Made by a program: the position numbers and the translations under genes
DNA from: a virus
DNA length: 64,000 nucleotides
Strand: one strand, 5' to 3'
IMG/VR virus record: IMGVR_UViG_3300011445_000018
Coordinates: 1 to 64,000 of that record
In this document: positions 43,999 to 50,532 of the stretch, one piece after another
How positions within the stretch are numbered: the stretch's first letter is position 1
Layout of the letters: each line of letters begins with the position of its first letter
The notes under the pieces: model-generated
Told to the model about the DNA's origin: nothing
The model's database searches: none
What the model saw: only the letters and a program-made list of their open reading frames with translations

Positions 43999-44202
43999 AT
44001 GGTAGTATACTACAAAATAGAATACACCATAACTAATGGTGATTCCGACAAGGAACATCTCTGTCGTAAAATCGTGGGGATACAAACAAGAAAGCAACAT
44101 GAATTATTCAAACTAATTCATGAAATGCTTGAAGAAGAACACGATTGTTTTGAAAAAATCACCAATGTTTACATGGAACCGATTACAATTCATTTGTTAT
44201 AA
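43999..44202 (+). CDS. Small cassette protein, unknown function
   Basis: 67 residues; strand-rich N-terminus (VVYYKIEYTITNGDSDKEHL), helix with KQHELFKLIHEMLEEEHD, and a final strand. AAAGG precedes the ATG. Enclosed by exact 45-bp direct repeats, so deletion or duplication by recombination is easy. Function unknown. Confidence 0.6.
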   Translation: MVVYYKIEYTITNGDSDKEHLCRKIVGIQTRKQHELFKLIHEMLEEEHDCFEKITNVYMEPITIHLL

Positions 44203-44247
44203 CCTTTAACTGGTTGTTAGGATTAACAACCAGAAAGCAACCATCCC
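44203..44247 (+). repeat. 45-bp direct repeat, copy 2 (hairpin and motif)
   Basis: Identical to 43936-43980. It ends AAAGCAACCATCCC and leads into the left stem arm of the ParB-like cassette at 44251. Confidence 0.9.
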
Positions 44248-44250
44248 CAA

Positions 44251-45780
44251 AGCAAGCCCATCGTAATGCCTCCTTGTTAAAAGGGAGAATTTACCATGAG
44301 TTCAGTTGACGAATCTGGAAGCGTGCAACGTCTGAATGTCGAAACAAAGCATGTGGTTTTTCACCCGGACTTCCTAGTCCCCGCGATCAATCCACGTGAT
44401 TTGTCCGACTTGCAAGGCGAAACACTGTACCCCGCGATCGAAGCAACAGGGGGTAAGATCACGACGGCCTTGGTGGTCTGGAAACCGGTCAATGATCAAG
44501 GGGAATTCGACCCCGATCATCCGATCTGGACCAGTGGGAACATTCACGATACCTTGACAGGTAAAGTGTTAGTTATACCACACGGCGAGCGACACAAGTA
44601 TCGCATACTCGTCCAAGGGCACCGTCGGCATTGGTGTGCAAGAAAAGCACTGTCACAACCTGATGTTTGCCCGGCTGAGATGATAAAGAATCTCACCAAA
44701 TTGCCGTGCAATGAAATCACTTGTACTCAGGAAGTGGCCGAGCGTCTTGCTCTGGATTTCGAGACATCGGAACCAATGCACAATTGGAATGTCATCAAGC
44801 TGATTTTCGGCTTCATGATGAAGGACATCAAGTACACCGAGATCGCTTTGTTGATGCCGCGAATGCTGTTCCGTGCTTTGCTCAACGACGGTGAAGCTAA
44901 ATATAACAAGCTTCTCCGCGAGGCAAAGTCCGGTCGCGATCGCGTTGCTGCCATCAAATCGGCTCTCAAGAACCGGCTTGACCAGCATACCTACTCCTGT
45001 TACCTCTTTGGCCCAGCAATGCAGAAGCAATTGCTTTTGTATTGGCGATACGTGAAAAACGAATTGCAGGACATCGGAGATCGCTATCTGCTCGTCATGG
45101 ACATGAAGTACGAATTGGTGCAAAAGCTGCGAACTTTGTACAACGAAGAAGTGAAAGTTCACGGTTGGGCACCAATTACACGAGTGGAAATCGTTGATGC
45201 CAAACCCAACGATTCGCAGAATGTTTCGTACGCTCAGACGCCGGGCAATACCAGTGTCCAAGGACGCTGGTTTGTCATCGAGGGCGGATCAGAGAATTTT
45301 CGGCAAGCTATGCTGAAAAATATGCTGGTCTATGCCAAGCCAGAAGCGGCAGAGGAAGAGAAAAAGCCACCTACTCAACAAGAGCGGAAGGCAATTATCA
45401 ATTCCACTGCCAGTGGCATCGGCAAAGCCTTCTCCAAGTTCTATGATGAAAGTTTCACGGAAGAAACATCAGGCAAATACTTGGATGCTCCACGCCTACG
45501 CGTCCAATGGGAAGAATGGGCGTTGTTTTCTGAATCGACTCAGAAAGCAATGCTCGATTTCGCCGACCAATGCGATCCATTGGTTAAGGAATTGTTGGTT
45601 GCTGCCACAAGCCAAGCGGCTCCGGGGGCAGCGGCAGAACGTGTCAAGACCGCGATTGCCACGTTGAACGAAGCGTTAAAGCCAGTTACAGTTGTGTCGA
45701 AGAAGAAGTAACATTCGGCATTGTGTCGGGTGTTTGTTTAACAAACGTCTTTCGCAAGGGGGCGTTACAATGGGCTTGCT
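44251..45780. repeat. 26-nt inverted repeat enclosing the ParB-like cassette
   Basis: Left arm 44251-44276 (AGCAAGCCCATCGTAATGCC...) and right arm 45755-45780 pair over 26 positions, with two G-U pairs and one C-A. The enclosed gene is over 1.4 kb away end to end. Confidence 0.8.
44296..45711 (+). CDS. Second ParB-like protein
   Basis: 471 residues. The N-terminal 130 residues follow the ParB nuclease-like domain: VPAINPRDLSDL, then TALVVW, then ILVQGHRRHWCARKAL, where GHRR (about 108-111) is the signature box. The rest is helical and ends in a basic tail (PVTVVSKKK). GGGAG lies before the ATG. It is the largest gene in the cassette array and more GC-rich than its neighbours. Possible site-specific DNA binding; no ParA nearby. 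Candidate target: the palindromes at 41009-41088. Confidence 0.7.
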   Translation: MSSVDESGSVQRLNVETKHVVFHPDFLVPAINPRDLSDLQGETLYPAIEATGGKITTALVVWKPVNDQGEFDPDHPIWTSGNIHDTLTGKVLVIPHGERHKYRILVQGHRRHWCARKALSQPDVCPAEMIKNLTKLPCNEITCTQEVAERLALDFETSEPMHNWNVIKLIFGFMMKDIKYTEIALLMPRMLFRALLNDGEAKYNKLLREAKSGRDRVAAIKSALKNRLDQHTYSCYLFGPAMQKQLLLYWRYVKNELQDIGDRYLLVMDMKYELVQKLRTLYNEEVKVHGWAPITRVEIVDAKPNDSQNVSYAQTPGNTSVQGRWFVIEGGSENFRQAMLKNMLVYAKPEAAEEEKKPPTQQERKAIINSTASGIGKAFSKFYDESFTEETSGKYLDAPRLRVQWEEWALFSESTQKAMLDFADQCDPLVKELLVAATSQAAPGAAAERVKTAIATLNEALKPVTVVSKKK

Positions 45781-45800
45781 AACTCTAACAAGGAAAACGT

Positions 45801-46016
45801 ATGTCACCACGTTACTATCGTTTATGTGTCAAACGAAATGGCTACTGGCATGAAGTGGCACGAATCGGTAAATCATTAGCCGTTTCAAGAGACAATGCCA
45901 TATTGTTACTTGGCAGTTGGAACGAATTAGACGCAATTTTCGGCATGGGGAATTGGTCTGTTACTACTGACCTTTCCCTCGACTTTGTTACTTGTGTAAC
46001 ATCTGACATCAATTAA
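45801..46016 (+). CDS. Small cassette protein, unknown function
   Basis: 71 residues. RYYRLCVKRNGYWHEVARIG at the start forms a predicted strand pair. AAGGAAAACGT precedes the ATG. Not recognised. Confidence 0.55.
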   Translation: MSPRYYRLCVKRNGYWHEVARIGKSLAVSRDNAILLLGSWNELDAIFGMGNWSVTTDLSLDFVTCVTSDIN

Positions 46017-46045
46017 CAAAAAGCAACCATCCACTAAACATTATA

Positions 46046-46120
46046 GAGTTGAGTTGCCAGTGCTTATATATAAAATGCGATTCGCGTTTATCGCATATTA
46101 AGTTACTGGCAACTCTACTG
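46046..46120 (+). ncRNA. Structured RNA candidate 2
   Basis: GAGTTGCCAGT (46051-46061) pairs perfectly with ACTGGCAACTC (46105-46115). Inside, AATGCGAT and ATCGCAT form a second stem. The element lies between leader motifs. Confidence 0.55.
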
Positions 46121-46145
46121 TGTGATGTTTGAAAGCAACCATCCT

Positions 46146-46300
46146 AAATGTCACAAAGCTGGGCTGTCAGCTAATGCTGGCCGCACTGCATGATAATGTG
46201 TAGCAAGGCATTCTGATGCCATTCAGATTGCTATGTGGTTTCGACAGCCATAACAGTGTCGCATGTCTAAAGGCCCTGACAGCCTAGCTTTGTTACATTT
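46146..46300 (+). ncRNA. Structured RNA candidate 3 with 25-bp closing stem
   Basis: The ends 46146-46170 and 46276-46300 pair in 24 of 25 positions (one G-U, one C-U). Inside, GTGTAGCAA pairs with TTGCTAT around a GGCA-TTCTGA-TGCC hairpin (46207-46220), and GACAGCC near 46243 offers an alternative partner for the closing strand GGCTGTC. About 155 nt in all. The fold is conserved-looking but matches no RNA family I know. Confidence 0.65.
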
Positions 46301-46328
46301 AACCATCCCCAAAAACAAGGAAACAGTC

Positions 46329-46508
46329 ATGCAAGTCGAAGGCACAATTCGATACAAAGACACGTATCGAGATCTTATCAAAGCCTTAATGGGACATGAA
46401 GATGTTCTGGATAGGCCCATCATCGTGCAAATTGAATTGCCAGGAGGCATAAATTTCATTCTAGATGATGAAGATAACAAAGAGCGTAGAATATTAACGT
46501 TTGAATAA
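46329..46508 (+). CDS. Small cassette protein, unknown function
   Basis: 59 residues from the ATG at 46329, chosen for AAGGAA 6 bp upstream. An in-frame ATG at 46263 lies inside the RNA stem. Sequence QVEGTIRYKDTYRDLIKAL then IIVQIELPGG suggests a small alpha/beta protein. Unknown. Confidence 0.55.
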   Translation: MQVEGTIRYKDTYRDLIKALMGHEDVLDRPIIVQIELPGGINFILDDEDNKERRILTFE

Positions 46509-46512
46509 TTTC

Positions 46513-46552
46513 GCTGGACCTTTGTTAAAAGGTCCAGAAGCAACCATCCCTA
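46513..46552 (+). promoter_or_regulatory. Leader unit: hairpin and motif
   Basis: CTGGACCTTT-GTTA-AAAGGTCCAG forms a 10-bp hairpin, followed by AAGCAACCATCCCTAA at 46538-46553, whose last bases begin the stem arm of the next cassette. Confidence 0.75.
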
Positions 46553-46889
46553 AATATGTGGTACTGGGCCATTAGAAAGAATTAACAATGTTTCACTTCG
46601 ACATTACATGTGAAGATGTTCGCCTAATCGCGAACGAAGTAAGCCCAACAAGTGTAAGAGTGACGTTGTACGACAATCTCAGTGGCAAAAGTCACTTGCT
46701 ACAGTCTGTTAGTTTCTGTGATTTTGAAAAAATGGTCAGTGGTATGATTTGTTGCCACGGTGACGTACCAGCGGAAAGTTACCCAGCTTTAGAAGAAATT
46801 CTGAAAGGTTGCCCGAACGAGTGTCGGCCCATTCCTTAGCGTCTAGCGTTCGCTGGTCCAAAACAATGGCCCAGTACCGTGTATTTAGG
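46549..46889. repeat. 25-nt inverted repeat enclosing a cassette gene
   Basis: Arms 46549-46573 and 46865-46889 pair over all 25 positions with three consecutive G-U pairs and no mismatch. The left arm starts with the CC of CATCCC and the right arm ends TTTAGG, just before the next motif. The enclosed gene is 46588-46839. Confidence 0.85.
46588..46839 (+). CDS. Small cassette protein, unknown function
   Basis: 83 residues with a VRLIANEVSPTSVRVTLYDN strand pair and four cysteines towards the end (CCHG, CPNEC). AGAAAGAATTAACA precedes the ATG. Not recognised. Confidence 0.6.
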   Translation: MFHFDITCEDVRLIANEVSPTSVRVTLYDNLSGKSHLLQSVSFCDFEKMVSGMICCHGDVPAESYPALEEILKGCPNECRPIP

Positions 46890-46913
46890 TGCAATCATCC
46901 CAGGAGACAAATT

Positions 46914-47126
46914 ATGACAACACTGTACCTCGTTGTTAAATATAACGAGGCAAATGTAGCTCGTTATATTGGGTACGTCTTGTTAAATGGTGCAGCGTGC
47001 AAAGTCATGGAAGCATCAATTATGGAAGATGTTAATGCCTACATGAAAATGCATGGCTACACTGAATTCAAATGGCGTGTACCCAAGCAACAATTGTATC
47101 AAATGATCCGTGTAAAGGAGTGGTAA
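46914..47126 (+). CDS. Small cassette protein, unknown function
   Basis: 70 residues from the ATG at 46914 with AGGAG 8 bp upstream, after the diverged motif GCAATCATCCC. An alpha/beta sequence (TTLYLVVKYNEANVARYIGYV). An upstream in-frame ATG at 46809 lies inside the previous gene. Unknown. Confidence 0.6.
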   Translation: MTTLYLVVKYNEANVARYIGYVLLNGAACKVMEASIMEDVNAYMKMHGYTEFKWRVPKQQLYQMIRVKEW

Positions 47127-47155
47127 TGATTCTTGACTATAAAGGATCAATGTGA
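47126..47155 (+). CDS. Nine-codon minigene linking two genes
   Basis: MILDYKGSM starts at a TAATG overlap with AAAGGAG upstream, and ends TGATG on the start codon of the next gene. It may only relay ribosomes; the peptide is too short for a function to be inferred. Confidence 0.3.
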   Translation: MILDYKGSM

Positions 47156-47424
47156 TGCTATATTTCGCCCTCTATGAACAATTAAAGGAGATTGTTCAAT
47201 CGGAAGTGTTTGAGATCACTTTTGTTAAAAAAGATGGATCAACAAGAGTGATGAAATGTACCCTGACAGACCACCAGGAAACATTACTAAATGGACTGTG
47301 CCCTGTTTGGGACATCGAGAACAATGGGCACCGCAGCGTTAATCTTAACAAAGTGGTGCAAATGATCTTTAACGACAAAGCCTACACCATAAAGGATGAA
47401 AAATGGCAGTGTGTTTCACTTTAA
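47155..47424 (+). CDS. Small protein, unknown function
   Basis: 89 residues from the ATG at 47155 (AAAGGA 8 bp upstream; a GTG at 47152 is in frame). Alpha/beta composition (EVFEITFVKKDGSTRVMKC). Its last part overlaps a tiny hydrophobic frame. Confidence 0.55.
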   Translation: MLYFALYEQLKEIVQSEVFEITFVKKDGSTRVMKCTLTDHQETLLNGLCPVWDIENNGHRSVNLNKVVQMIFNDKAYTIKDEKWQCVSL

Positions 47425-47471
47425 CATTGTTAGCTTTGTTACTTCTTCTTAGCCTTCTGCTAAAAATATAA
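47403..47471 (+). CDS. Tiny hydrophobic peptide (22 aa)
   Basis: MAVCFTLTLLALLLLLSLLL plus KI, one predicted membrane span, with AAAGGATGAAAA as a well-spaced ribosome site. It overlaps the end of the previous gene in another frame. Compare the 16-residue peptide at 42682. Confidence 0.45.
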   Translation: MAVCFTLTLLALLLLLSLLLKI

Positions 47472-47527
47472 CGCTGGTCCAGCGTTCATGTATCAAGGAG
47501 ACAATAGTCTTTGTTAAATGTATCAAA

Positions 47528-47567
47528 ATGGCCGATAATCCGTACATGGATTATCGGCCATTTTTTT
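47528..47567 (+). terminator. Strong intrinsic terminator ending the cassette array
   Basis: ATGGCCGATAATCC (47528-47541), six-base loop, perfect complementary arm (47548-47561), then seven T. A four-A run before the left arm gives a weaker T-run on the minus strand, so it could also end the convergent leftward transcript. Confidence 0.92.
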
Positions 47568-47590
47568 GTTACCTTTAACATTTCCTTACT

Positions 47591-47640
47591 TTGTTAATTT
47601 TAACAAAATGCATGATACCTGGCTTTGTTAATTTTAACAA
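47591..47640. promoter_or_regulatory. Two identical 16-bp palindromes
   Basis: TTGTTAATTTTAACAA occurs at 47591-47606 and 47625-47640, each a perfect 7+2+7 palindrome. They look like tandem operators at the end of two convergent units, or like a spacer with small hairpins. Confidence 0.55.
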
Positions 47641-47642
47641 TT

Positions 47643-47810
47643 CTATTGGTTCTTTTCTAAAACCTCAATACGGCTAATCAGGTTAGTTATCTTGCATCCT
47701 TCTGCAGCTGCAATCATAGATAACACCATAATGAATATTACTCCTACACACCCCCAATCTTCGCCAATGGTGATTTGGATTTCGTGTTTATGTTTTATTT
47801 CGTCTGCCAT
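47643..47810 (-). CDS. Small membrane protein
   Basis: 55 residues from the ATG at 47810, just after the previous stop (TAAAATG). One membrane segment, CVGVIFIMVLSMIAAA, in the middle, with a charged N-terminus and a short coiled-coil tail. Last gene of the leftward right-arm operon. Function unknown. Confidence 0.5.
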   Translation of the reverse strand: MADEIKHKHEIQITIGEDWGCVGVIFIMVLSMIAAAEGCKITNLISRIEVLEKNQ

Positions 47811-47811
47811 T

Positions 47812-48015
47812 TTAAGTCCGTTCTGTGAAACGCCTACGCCTCTTATTACAATGCTTACATTGTACCCCACGAATCTTCTCTAAAGATTTATCCACCATTA
47901 CACTTTTACCTCCGCAAATAGTGCACTCCACATTGTAATAAATACGTGAACCAAGGGAGTATGCAATGCTCTTAATTATCTTATTGCCGCGAACATCATT
48001 CAGTTTGAATTTCAT
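47812..48015 (-). CDS. Small zinc-ribbon protein
   Basis: 67 residues from the ATG at 48015, which follows GTAGGTATGAG; an ATG at 48060 is possible but has no ribosome site. CTICGG and CKHCNKR form a four-cysteine ribbon, followed by a basic tail RRRRF. Likely nucleic-acid binding. Confidence 0.5.
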   Translation of the reverse strand: MKFKLNDVRGNKIIKSIAYSLGSRIYYNVECTICGGKSVMVDKSLEKIRGVQCKHCNKRRRRFTERT

Positions 48016-48060
48016 CTCATACCTACAAATTTTTAAAATTTTACATGGTCCAAATGGCAT

Positions 48061-48578
48061 GTTTCAAAGTAACAATTTAGCACACTTTTTTGTCAATCAT
48101 TTTGCACTTTTTTGCACACTTTTTTGACAAAAATTTAAACGCCATTAGCGGCTCGCCTGACGGTGCTCGCCGAAGGCGTGTCGACAGTCGCAGGGCCGCT
48201 CGTTCGCCTACCTGTGTCAATGCGCGGAGCGTTCCCGGTCATCCTACGCGGTACGCCGGTCACCTACGTGGGAACTGACTGGCACGACCTTGGCTCCTAT
48301 TCTTCCCCCTACTATCTTACATACTCTCTTTTTTTTCGATGGTCTAAGGATATAGAGAGAGTAGAGTCAGTCAGTAAGGAAACGTAAACGCGCATGGCGT
48401 AAGGACTTACGTCGATTGGGCATAATTGCCTATCTTACCCATCCCTATCCATATTGCCTATCGTTCACATTTAGCCAAATGGGCACCGTAAAAAAGTTTG
48501 TCAAAAAAGTGTGCTAGAAAGTGAAAATTGCTTGTCAAAAAAGTGTGCTAAAATGGTGCTTAAACACGTAAGGTAAAT
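48061..48578. other. Non-coding region with GC-rich island and flanking repeats
   Basis: A 518-bp gap. Copies of the 23-bp A-tract motif lie inverted at both ends (48075-48130 and 48498-48554). Between them, 48140-48300 is GC-rich. TACTCTCT pairs with AGAGAGTA and ACTGACT with AGTCAGT around 48270-48375. CGTAAG-GA-CTTACG is at 48398-48411 and TTGCCTATC occurs twice near 48427 and 48455. It may be an origin or a foreign remnant. An open plus frame (48139-48387) has coding-like third-position bias but no start with a ribosome site. Confidence 0.6.
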
Positions 48579-48896
48579 CTATGTAGTCAATTTGACTACA
48601 GTCTTTGGGCTAAATGACATAATTCCGAGCAAAGCACCCTTTTCATAAGTCATTTTCTGCCCGAAATTGATAATCCTAACAAAAGGTAGGTGTACAGCGT
48701 AACAAAAAACATCTCCTGTACACTGTAAATGCACCAAAAAACCTAAAATATTGAACGCACTTTCCAAATTAAAGCCCAAATCCATGGTATAAATGCCTCC
48801 CATGTCTATCACAAATGGCTCGTTGACAAAAATCTGTAACGTAGTGCTATCCAGTTGCTTAGGTAGGTAACGTGTTGATACATTTATCAGCTTCAT
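48579..48896 (-). CDS. Small hypothetical protein
   Basis: 105 residues; strand-rich (TTLQIFVNEPFVIDMGGIYT). AGGAA lies 8 bp before the ATG, which is inside the end of the next-upstream gene. Possibly a small beta-barrel. Not recognised. Confidence 0.55.
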   Translation of the reverse strand: MKLINVSTRYLPKQLDSTTLQIFVNEPFVIDMGGIYTMDLGFNLESAFNILGFLVHLQCTGDVFCYAVHLPFVRIINFGQKMTYEKGALLGIMSFSPKTVVKLTT

Positions 48897-49134
48897 CTAT
48901 TAGTTCCTGTAACTTTTTATGAATGGCATTACGTGCCAAGTCAGCTATTCTAGCCATTTGTCGCTCGTTCGAGCGTTCATGGTCCAGCGTTCGCTCGTTC
49001 GAGCGTTCATGTTCCAGCGTTCGAGCGTTCACAAAATATTCCTCCAGCCAATCTAAAATATGGTCCGCTTCATCAATATTGTTGCACGCTAAATGCACTA
49101 TACTGCCACATCTCGATATTGTTGGTTGTATCAT
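48859..49134 (-). CDS. Small protein with duplicated charged repeat
   Basis: 91 residues. The middle holds two copies of a ten-residue unit, TL-x-HERSNER, encoded by a ~30-bp direct repeat made of AGCGTTC words on the plus strand. The flanks are helical. The repeat may be a spreading short-repeat element tolerated in the protein. ATGA overlap with the gene upstream. Confidence 0.55.
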   Translation of the reverse strand: MIQPTISRCGSIVHLACNNIDEADHILDWLEEYFVNARTLEHERSNERTLDHERSNERQMARIADLARNAIHKKLQELIDEADKCINTLPT

Positions 49135-49355
49135 AACAAACGTACAGTTGTCCGACTGTTTTGAATGACAAAATGCTCGAAATACCCCTCTTTCGGGGGG
49201 TAATTAGCGATATGCGACGTTTCAAGTACGCGTAAAATGGCATCAACATCAGTTAATGGAAGAAAAGTGACCCCATAATCCAATGTTAGATCGTCATTTT
49301 CCCTACAAAAGAGTATTTTATTACTCCTCACGCAACGAAACATTGCCTGTCGCAT
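49131..49355 (-). CDS. Small hypothetical protein
   Basis: 74 residues from 49355; ATG at 49343 or GTG at 49331 are alternatives, the latter nearer the previous gene's stop. Alpha/beta sequence with SNKILFCRENDDL and a VDAILRVLETSHIA helix. Unknown. Confidence 0.5.
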   Translation of the reverse strand: MRQAMFRCVRSNKILFCRENDDLTLDYGVTFLPLTDVDAILRVLETSHIANYPPKEGYFEHFVIQNSRTTVRLL

Positions 49356-49617
49356 AGTCTTTCACCCGCTCAAGGTATTTATCCTTCCTTAAATTCGACA
49401 AACAGCGTAAAATCTCATCCTCAGGCATACGTATTGACGTCCGATGACGTATAATTGCACAGAATTCCATACATTCCGTAGGATGGAAGAGGAATTGCTC
49501 TACCGTAGTGTGTTTCGGCTCGTAATCTCTCCACCATAAGCGTGCTACCTCGAAGAAAAAATCCTCAGTTTCCTTTTTCCAACCGTAAATTGCTAATCGA
49601 TCACTGATTTTCATCAT
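49321..49617 (-). CDS. Small helical protein
   Basis: 98 residues, rich in W and charged residues (FFFEVARLWWRDYEPKH), predicted helical. Precedes a cluster of unknown genes; overlaps the next by 35 bp. The upstream gap 49618-49687 is dense in GCGTTC words. Confidence 0.55.
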   Translation of the reverse strand: MMKISDRLAIYGWKKETEDFFFEVARLWWRDYEPKHTTVEQFLFHPTECMEFCAIIRHRTSIRMPEDEILRCLSNLRKDKYLERVKDYATGNVSLREE

Positions 49618-49687
49618 TGTTCGTTGGTCCCTCGTTCATTGTTAATGTTTTAGCGTTCGCTGGCCCGAGCGTTCACGGAACGCTATT

Positions 49688-50530
49688 CTAGCGTTCAGCG
49701 TTCATGAAATTAGGTTCAGATTGTACAATTTTCATGGCTTCAATCAAACATTTGTTAATTTTAGTACCCTGAAACAAAGATTTTAAACGATTCTCCTCCG
49801 TTCGACCGTAATCGAAATTATAATAACTATTTATTGCATTGTAAGCTCCCCATAATGTGTCCTCTGTGTAATATACCTTTATTTTCTCAATAACGCTGGT
49901 ACGAGCGTTCCCTAAACAAGCTTTCCAGTATTCAATGGCCAATGATAATGTCATTTCATGATATGTAAGTGGCCACATACTAGCAATCTCACGATCAATA
50001 TACTTAAATTGCGAAACAACATCATCTACAAATCGACCGACTTTTTCCTCAGCGTTCAAAGTATGGCGAAATTTGCTCATGTATTTACCAATAGTTGGTA
50101 ACATATTTGAACAAGTAAGCCTGTAAGGTAAAATGCCAGCTTGAATTGATGTATGTCCATTGTGACCATTCATAAGTAAGAGGTAACATTGAATAGCGTC
50201 CCCTCGTACATTGTACATTTGATCCACTAATTTTAACATACACCAAACACGAGCACCATTGTCCAATGTACCAATACTATCCAATCGACCAATATTTCGT
50301 GTAACAATTTCCGAGCTAATCAAAGCTAGTATTTCGTTTTGTAGTGGCTTGAATTTCTTCCGACACATTCCTAAGACAGCTCGGTTGTCAGTACGCAGAA
50401 TATAGTAATATCCCTTGGCCGCTATTCCGTTTATTAAGAACCCTTGTTCCACGTCAACGATGAAATTAGCTCCTGCTTCCTTGAAAGCTGTTCCAACGTT
50501 CAAACAATCACTAACATCTATTCCTATCAT
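49688..50530 (-). CDS. DUF932-family phage/plasmid protein
   Basis: 280 residues. The phrases YYYILRTDNRAVLGM, K-x-F-KPLQNEILALI, SIGTLDNGARVWCML and YRLTCSNMLPTIGKYMSKFRHT match DUF932 (plasmid/phage TIGR03299-like) proteins, which occur near recombination or replication genes and may bind DNA. No enzymatic motif can be named. Confidence 0.8.
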   Translation of the reverse strand: MIGIDVSDCLNVGTAFKEAGANFIVDVEQGFLINGIAAKGYYYILRTDNRAVLGMCRKKFKPLQNEILALISSEIVTRNIGRLDSIGTLDNGARVWCMLKLVDQMYNVRGDAIQCYLLLMNGHNGHTSIQAGILPYRLTCSNMLPTIGKYMSKFRHTLNAEEKVGRFVDDVVSQFKYIDREIASMWPLTYHEMTLSLAIEYWKACLGNARTSVIEKIKVYYTEDTLWGAYNAINSYYNFDYGRTEENRLKSLFQGTKINKCLIEAMKIVQSEPNFMNAER

Positions 50531-50532
50531 AA

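Larger units (their letters stand above)
46017..46328 (+). other. Gene-free stretch with two structured RNAs
   Basis: A 312-bp gap with three leader-motif copies (46022, 46133, 46301) that bracket two folded elements described separately. No protein frame with a ribosome site is present until the ATG at 46329. Confidence 0.7.

Noticed and set aside
44653-45261. 202-codon minus-strand frame inside the second ParB-like gene
   Set aside because: Opposite to the strand of the whole array; the ParB domain on the plus strand is clearly the real gene.
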